Positions 58,500 through 64,000 of a stretch of 64,000 bases of DNA are shown piece by piece. The notes under the pieces were generated by a model. It did not search any database and was not told where the DNA came from. It was given only the letters and a program-made list of their open reading frames with translations. The stretch's first letter is position 1. Each line of letters starts with the position of its first letter. A program made the position numbers and the translations under genes. The DNA is from Suillus spraguei (taxonomy: Eukaryota; Basidiomycota; Agaricomycetes; Boletales; Suillaceae). The DNA lies in the NCBI GenBank assembly GCA_016800925.1, contig JABCPU010000169.1:1-64000 (forward strand). The letters run 5' to 3'.

Positions 58500-59754
58500 G
58501 ATAGTCGTTAGACCGATGGTTTCATTTGTGTCCTGTAGACCTTGTTTCTTACAGCAGGGAACTTTCCATCTACGATTTATCTCTTGATAATGTTTCCATG
58601 TATGTACAATGACAAGTAGCTTGTACCGTGGTTTCCGATTTTCTTTATATAATGTTCTCTTCGGAAGACACGGCTAGAGGTTGCTCGTGTGCAAATAAGA
58701 AGTAATCAATTCTGCACATGGATCGATAACACTAACAAAATCAGATCAATTCAATATTGGCGTGAATCAAGTCAACATCACTGAGGTTCATAACTTCAAC
58801 TTCCTCGCGGAAACTGTTATAGATGTGCATGGTCAAGACATATATAGTTAGACATGCAAACGCACCTCAAGCATCGTCGCCTTCTCAGGCTCGCATATCA
58901 CTGCAACGCACCAATACAGAAAGCAGGATCCGACATCGCATGCGTGTGCCTGTGGATAGTAATGAGGCATCAGTGCATCGCAATCCTGGTAACAGGTGAG
59001 GTGGCTGCTTTATGTAAGAAGCAATCACCTACGATGGGGAGATACGGTGACTCACGGTTGAGTCCGCGCTTGATACGCAGTGCTACGTGGTATCTTTGTG
59101 GATAAGATTGGTTAATGCTCATGCATCCATTGAGTAAATTATGTCCCTCCGAAGCTGGTACGATTCAATGACACGCAAGATGAAGAGTTTATGGCTGAAT
59201 ACTGTATCTGCAGCGAACCATGACCGCACGCACACCGCATAACGCCAGTGGTAGAAACAAAACGCATTGAGCAGGCATGATGAGATGAGGAGTGTGTTTT
59301 GCTTATGGGTTCAATTGGCCATAGGGAATTGTTCGGAACTTCGGAAGAACCATCCTCGGTTCAGGATATCCACAGCAGCTCATTCTATAGCACAGATAGA
59401 TATGATCGAGGCGTGCTTTTTGCTTGGTGGACTGGTTCAGTCTCCCTAGGGTTTTACACGATCGCTGTGAAGTAACTGTGTATGACTTTCGAGCCTCTAG
59501 ACCGTGGTCATCGATATGTCATTGACTAGCCACGTTGGATGACAACAATGGAAAAGTCAATGGGAACAGACTCGTGGCGTGCGCATCATGTGCGGTGCAT
59601 CATGCCCGGATCAGTGCATGCTCGGATTGAAGCTAGACTGTGGCAAATTTTTCTGAACTCCGCCAAGTTTTTAGATTAGGGAATATTGGCGATCAGACAC
59701 TCATCTATCATCTATCCCCTTACCCTTCTTCATCCTCGTTCACGACTTTTAAAG
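58500..59754. other. Intergenic region
   Basis: About 1.25 kb. On the - strand short coding-like pieces appear (a Met with a hydrophobic stretch at about 59275, and a piece at about 59095), but no phase-consistent gene could be built. Confidence 0.35.
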
Positions 59755-62700
59755 ATGGATGTAGGTGCAAATCAATACCTGAATGCTTACTTTCGAATCC
59801 GATCTGACTACTTTTTGCCCCATCGCCTGTTTTAACAGCCGAATTTTGTGCAGGGGCTGCACAATCTATTACTGCAGTCAACTTCAAACGATACCAACCA
59901 GCTTAAAGCTGTAAGATCGCTTCATCAGACGCGTTATTAATTGTGTTTCCTGACTTGTCATATGTATCAGGCAACAGCTCAGCTTAATACTGAATACTAC
60001 AAAAATCCAGCATGTATATCTGCACTCGCACAAATACTCGCCAGTTCGCCAGAAATCGCGGTGAGCAAACATCACATCTGCGTATTTTTGGTTCTTCCTC
60101 ATCTTTATTGGCTATGTATGCGTGAATGTTCGTCCGTTAGGTTCGCCAACTGGCTGCGGTCGAGATGCGGAAGCGTGTCGCTCAAAAAAGTGGTGATCTA
60201 TGGATGCAGCTCCCGCAAGATGTCCGTTCGCAGATCAAAGACCAGCTTCCTGTTCTGATACTTGCTGAACAAAAGTTTGTTTATCTCCTTACTTCCGAAA
60301 GCACGCTTTTCCTGATTTTTTTTTGATGCTGTAGTAAGCTCGTCAGACACTCTGCCGCACGTGTCATCGCTGCTGCTGCTAGCATTGAGCTTACAGCTGG
60401 AACATGGCCACAGCTCCTTCCATGGTTACACCAGTCATGTACATCAGCCCAAGTCGCACATCGTGAAGTCGCCATCTTTATTTTGTTCACTGTCCTCGAG
60501 AGCATCGTGGAAGGATTCCAGGAGCATTTGCAAAGCTTTTTCAAACTCTTTGAAGGTCTTCTCAATGATCAAGAAAGTATCGAAGTCCGTATTACGACTG
60601 TTCGGTGCGCCTGGCTCTTCAATTAAACGTAGGTAGTAAAACTAACCCTGCTTCAAGGGCTTTGGGTGTCATTGCCCAGTATATTGACTCTGACGATAAG
60701 GCCGATATCGTGCGTACAAATCATTTCTCAACTAAATTGTCTCATTGTGTACTACAGAAATCTTTCCAAGCACTTCTTCCTGGTATGATCCGAATTCTCG
60801 GGCAATCCATTGAGTCTGGGGATGAGGCTGGTGCTCGTCAACTATTTGATGTATTCGAGACTCTTCTCATCCTTGTGCGTTTTTATTCCAGTTTTTGTTG
60901 ACCTGGACTTATCTGCGAGATGCCCTGCAGGAAGTTCCAATCTTGGCCCACACATTGCGGAGCTAGCGTCCTTCCTCCTTCAAGCTGGTGGAAACCGCAG
61001 CCTCGACTCTGAAATCCGTGTTTTGGCCCTCAACGCCCTTAACTGGACTGTGCAATAGTGAGATTGTGTCTGAGTCTATTTCATGAACGTACTCACGTCG
61101 TTCTAGCAAAAAATCCAAAATCCAAAGTCAGGCCCTTGCTGGAGCCATTTTGGAGGGCCTCATGCCTATTACCACCGAACCTGAACCCACAGATTCCGAC
61201 GATGATGCTCCTTGCCGTGTACGTAATTTTAACTAATAGATGAAAGTGACCCCTGATTATCGTTATTCTAGTCAGCTCTTCGTATCATTGATGGTCTCGC
61301 TACGAACCTCCCCCCTACCCAAGTCTTCCCTCCCTCCGAACACTTATATCTCAGTATTTCTCTTCTCCCGATGCGAACAATCGCCGTGGTGCAATGCTTG
61401 CACTTGGCGTGGCCGTTGAGGGTTGCAGCGAGTTCATGACGCCTCTGATGAGCCACATTTGGCCTGTTATTGAGGTCGGTCTTCAGGACGGTGACAAATC
61501 AGTCAGGAAGGCAACTTGTATTGCTGTCAGCTGCTTGTGCGAGTGGCTGGAGGAAGAGTGTGTTGCGAAGCACGCTGTTCTGGTTCCTGTGAGCACGGGA
61601 ATATTTGTCGCGACTTGATACCCATGCTAAGATACATATGACACTTTTTAGGTGATCATGGGCTTGGTGCACGATCCTGAGACTCAGCGTGCGGCCTGCA
61701 CTGCTCTTGATGCACTGCTTGAGATCTCGCAGGATGTCATTGAACAATACCTCCAGCTTATCATGGAGCAACTCGCTGGTCTGCTCGACACTGCACCCAT
61801 CACTGTCAAGACTGTGGTTACTGGAGCCCTCGGCAGTGCGGCACACGCGTCAAAAGAAAAGTTCCTCCCCTACTTCCAGCCGACCATGAACAAGTTACAG
61901 CACTTCCTTGTCCTCACTGGTGAAGGCGAGGAGACTGAGCTTCGCGGAATTGCTATGGACGCTGTTGGAACGTTCGCAGAGGCTGTTGGCGTCGATGTCT
62001 TCCGTCCATACTTCGCGGACATGATGAAGCAGGCGTTCCAGGGTGCTGAGATGGGCAGCGCACGTCTTCGGGAGTGCAGTTTCCTGTTCTTTGGCGTGAT
62101 GGCCAGAGTATTTGGCGAGGAATTTGCGCCATACCTACCCAGCGTTGTGCCTCCGTTGTTGCAGAGCTGCAAACAAGCTGAGCATGGCGAAGATAATGTT
62201 GCTACGTGTACGTTTGTCCCCTTTTTGAACGAGTAGTTTCTGATGAATTACTTCTAGTTTCTAACTCTGACGCTGCTGTAGCATTCGCATCCGGGTCCTC
62301 TGCTACAAACGCGATCTCTGTCACGGATGACATCGATGGCAATGGGAACCCTCAACTTGAGATCGAAGACGTTGATCTCGACAAGATGCTTGAGGTCAAT
62401 AGCGCGATTGCAGTCGAAAAGGAAATTGCTGCAGACACGATTGGAACGCTTTTCGCTGCACGCGCAATCACTTCTTCCCTTTCGTTGAGCCTTGTGCTCT
62501 CGAGCTCGTCAACCTGCTTACGCATTATTACGAAGGTATTCGCAAGTCCGCGACGGACTCTTTGTTGGAGATGGTCAGGACATTTTACGAACTGAGCGGT
62601 GCGCCAGACTGGGCCCCCGGTGCGACGGTGGTGAGTTGCAGTTACTATGTCTAAGAATGATGCCAACGCAGCCACTAGACTGTCCCTCTGGAACAGAGCG

Positions 62701-63858
62701 TGAAAGAGCTCATTGGTCATAGCTTGAAGCCCTTGCTTGAAATGTATGAGACAGAGGATCACAAGTCAGTCTATTCATGTTCAGTCGTGTACTCTTACTG
62801 ACCGATTTATCACAGGACCGTTGTGGCGTCATTATGTCTTGGTCTTGCAGAGACCATCAACAAGATTGGACCGGCATTTATTGAAGGCCGTGAGTTAGAT
62901 CGTCAGCACTTTTCTGTTAATGCTGACACGTGGTGCAGACCTTGATGCCATCTGCAGTATCGCGGTACAGGTCCTTGAGCAAAAGGCACTTTGCCAACAG
63001 GATCCTGATCAGGATGAAACCGAGGAGGCACCCGAAGATCAAGCCGAATACGATTCAGTGCTCATTTCCTCTGCAGGCGACTTGGTATCTTCACTTGCAA
63101 ATGCCTTGGGCAATGACTTTGCACAGGCATTTAGTACCTTCTTCCCTCTTATCTCGAAATACTACGTAAGTTTGAGTCGTTTCTAGCGCATGTTCAGATA
63201 CTGACTTACTTCGCTTGTAGAAGAAGAACCGGTCGATGAGCGATCGCTCGTCTGCTATCGGTTGTCTCGCAGAGATCATTGCTGGCATGAAGGCATCTGT
63301 CACGCCTTCAACAGAACCTCTGATGGATCTATTCTATCGCGCGCTCAGCGACCCGGAACCGGAGGTCCAGAGCAATGCATGCTTTGCCATCGGTCTTCTT
63401 GTTGAACACTCTGAAATCGACCTTTCGCCGCAATATATGCATGTCCTCAGTGCCCTCCACCCCCTGTTTGACGTTTCGCCCACTGACCCTTCAGCGAGAC
63501 TCAATGCAAAGGACAACGCTGCCGGTGCCGTTTCCCGTCTCATCATACGCAACACTGCTGCCATCCCTCTGGATCAGGTTCTTCCTGTGTTGATTGGCAG
63601 CCTCCCGCTCAAGACCGATTACCTTGAGAACCGCCCAGTTTTCCGCGCTATTTTCCATCTATTCCGTACGAACCCCAGTCGCTCTTGCCGTTCATGGATA
63701 AGCTGCTTGCCGTATTTGCTCACGTTCTTGATCCAAGTGGACCTGAGCAGATTGGCGATGAGACAGGGGCTGAGCTGGTTGCGTTGATTGGTATATTGAA
63801 CGCAGAAGATCCAGGGAGAATTCAAGCAGCGGGGCTCAGCGCCTTTACAGGAGCTTAA
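59755..63858 (+). CDS. KAP123: Importin beta family, Kap123/importin-4, with four apparent frameshifts
   Basis: Nuclear import receptor of about 1084 aa made of HEAT repeats; it carries ribosomal proteins and histones through the pore using Ran-GTP. Sixteen exons: 59755-59760, 59839-59910, 59971-60060, 60141-60274, 60335-60604, 60658-60709, 60758-60874, 60931-61057, 61107-61218, 61272-61588, 61652-62207, 62258-62630, 62679-62764, 62816-62889, 62939-63165, 63221-63858. The N-terminal importin-beta region reads QLKAATAQLNTEYYKNPAC and VRQLAAVEMRKRV. An acidic insert EDVDLDKMLEVNSAIAVEKE follows HEAT repeats such as VRKATCIAVSCLCEWLEEE. Exons 8, 10, 12 and 16 are each one base short, at about 60945 (GG), 61332 (CCC), 62460 (A) and 63673 (CCCC); one extra base restores frame and phase each time. 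The gene is essential or near-essential in yeast, so these are probably sequence errors. Confidence 0.88.
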
Positions 63859-64000
63859 TTCATTCATATTTCTTTTCCGTCATACACTTGTCTTACTTTT
63901 ATCACGCATGTCTTTCAGATTCCATGTATCCTTCCGCTTTCGATGATTTAGATTACTTACAGAGTTACTTCACATGCTATCTTCAAAATGATTCATTTGT

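Larger units (their letters stand above)
51793..58500 (+). mobile_element. Autonomous Helitron (approximate extent)
   Basis: The body is defined by the Rep/helicase gene at 52227-58117, the upstream 48-bp repeat and the downstream hairpin array. True termini (5' TC, 3' hairpin plus CTRR, inserted between A and T) could not be placed, so both ends are approximate. No stop or frameshift is seen in the gene, so the copy may be young. Confidence 0.7.

Noticed and set aside
58854..59105. 83-codon + ORF and overlapping - strand pieces downstream of the Helitron
   Set aside because: No frame-consistent exon chain and no recognised family.
7013..63676. Programmed -1/+1 frameshifting to explain the frame breaks
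   Set aside because: Nine unrelated sites without slippery heptamers or shared context; contraction of repeated bases explains all of them more simply.
1..64000. CRISPR array or bacterial-type operons
   Set aside because: The only regular repeats are the 48-bp tandem units without spacers and the hairpin array; genes are spliced and eukaryotic.

Overview
This window is nuclear DNA of a filamentous basidiomycete, most likely an agaricomycete. The support is the density of short (about 45-60 bp) GT-AG introns, a Plavaka-type transposase, a DUF6570-like Helitron-associated fragment, HET-domain proteins, and conserved fungal genes (BUD6, DCR2, KAP123, a class 2 dihydroorotate dehydrogenase, a TFIIIC 90-kDa-type subunit, mitochondrial uL23m). 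The species cannot be told from the sequence.

Layout. 0-3 kb: a decayed Plavaka transposase gene split by a clean solo LTR with a 5-bp target duplication, then a diverged direct repeat. 3.5-18 kb: three paralogous, probably GPI-anchored A1 aspartic proteases (two in tandem on +, one on -). Among them lie a small cysteine-rich secreted protein, an LRR protein, a TIGR04076-family protein, a truncated CLF1 pseudogene and a fragment of a HET gene. 18.4-25.7 kb: a housekeeping block (uL23m, DCR2, BUD6). 26-32 kb: repeat-rich DNA holding a Helitron-associated fragment fused to a broken HET-family pseudogene, a Tc1/mariner-type MITE and a 276-bp-spaced direct repeat. 32-36.1 kb: an apparently intact WD40-TPR-HET gene. 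36.4-51 kb: intron-bearing tRNA-Leu(AAG), URA9, the TFIIIC subunit, a BTB protein, a 7-TM fungal rhodopsin-like protein, a CBM19-like secreted protein and an unknown protein. 51.8-58.5 kb: an apparently autonomous Helitron (about 1905-aa Rep/helicase) with a 48-bp tandem repeat upstream and a tandem hairpin array downstream. 59.7-63.9 kb: the importin KAP123.

Exon models were built by hand from splice consensus, reading phase and protein family resemblance; no alignment was run. Two results stand out. First, nine sites in five otherwise well-formed genes need exactly one extra base, each at a run or repeated base, to keep frame. This is more like systematic under-calling of homopolymers than gene decay. 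Second, the least explained items are the WD40-TPR-HET protein with its two broken relatives in the same window, and the hairpin array at 58.3 kb, whose two full units differ by paired changes that keep the stem.

The proteases, the small cysteine-rich protein and the CBM19-like protein look secreted or surface-bound. The HET protein is a candidate for non-self recognition or cell death signalling. The rest is core cell biology. Mobile elements concentrate at 0-3, 26-31 and 51-58.5 kb, and the broken HET copies lie near them.
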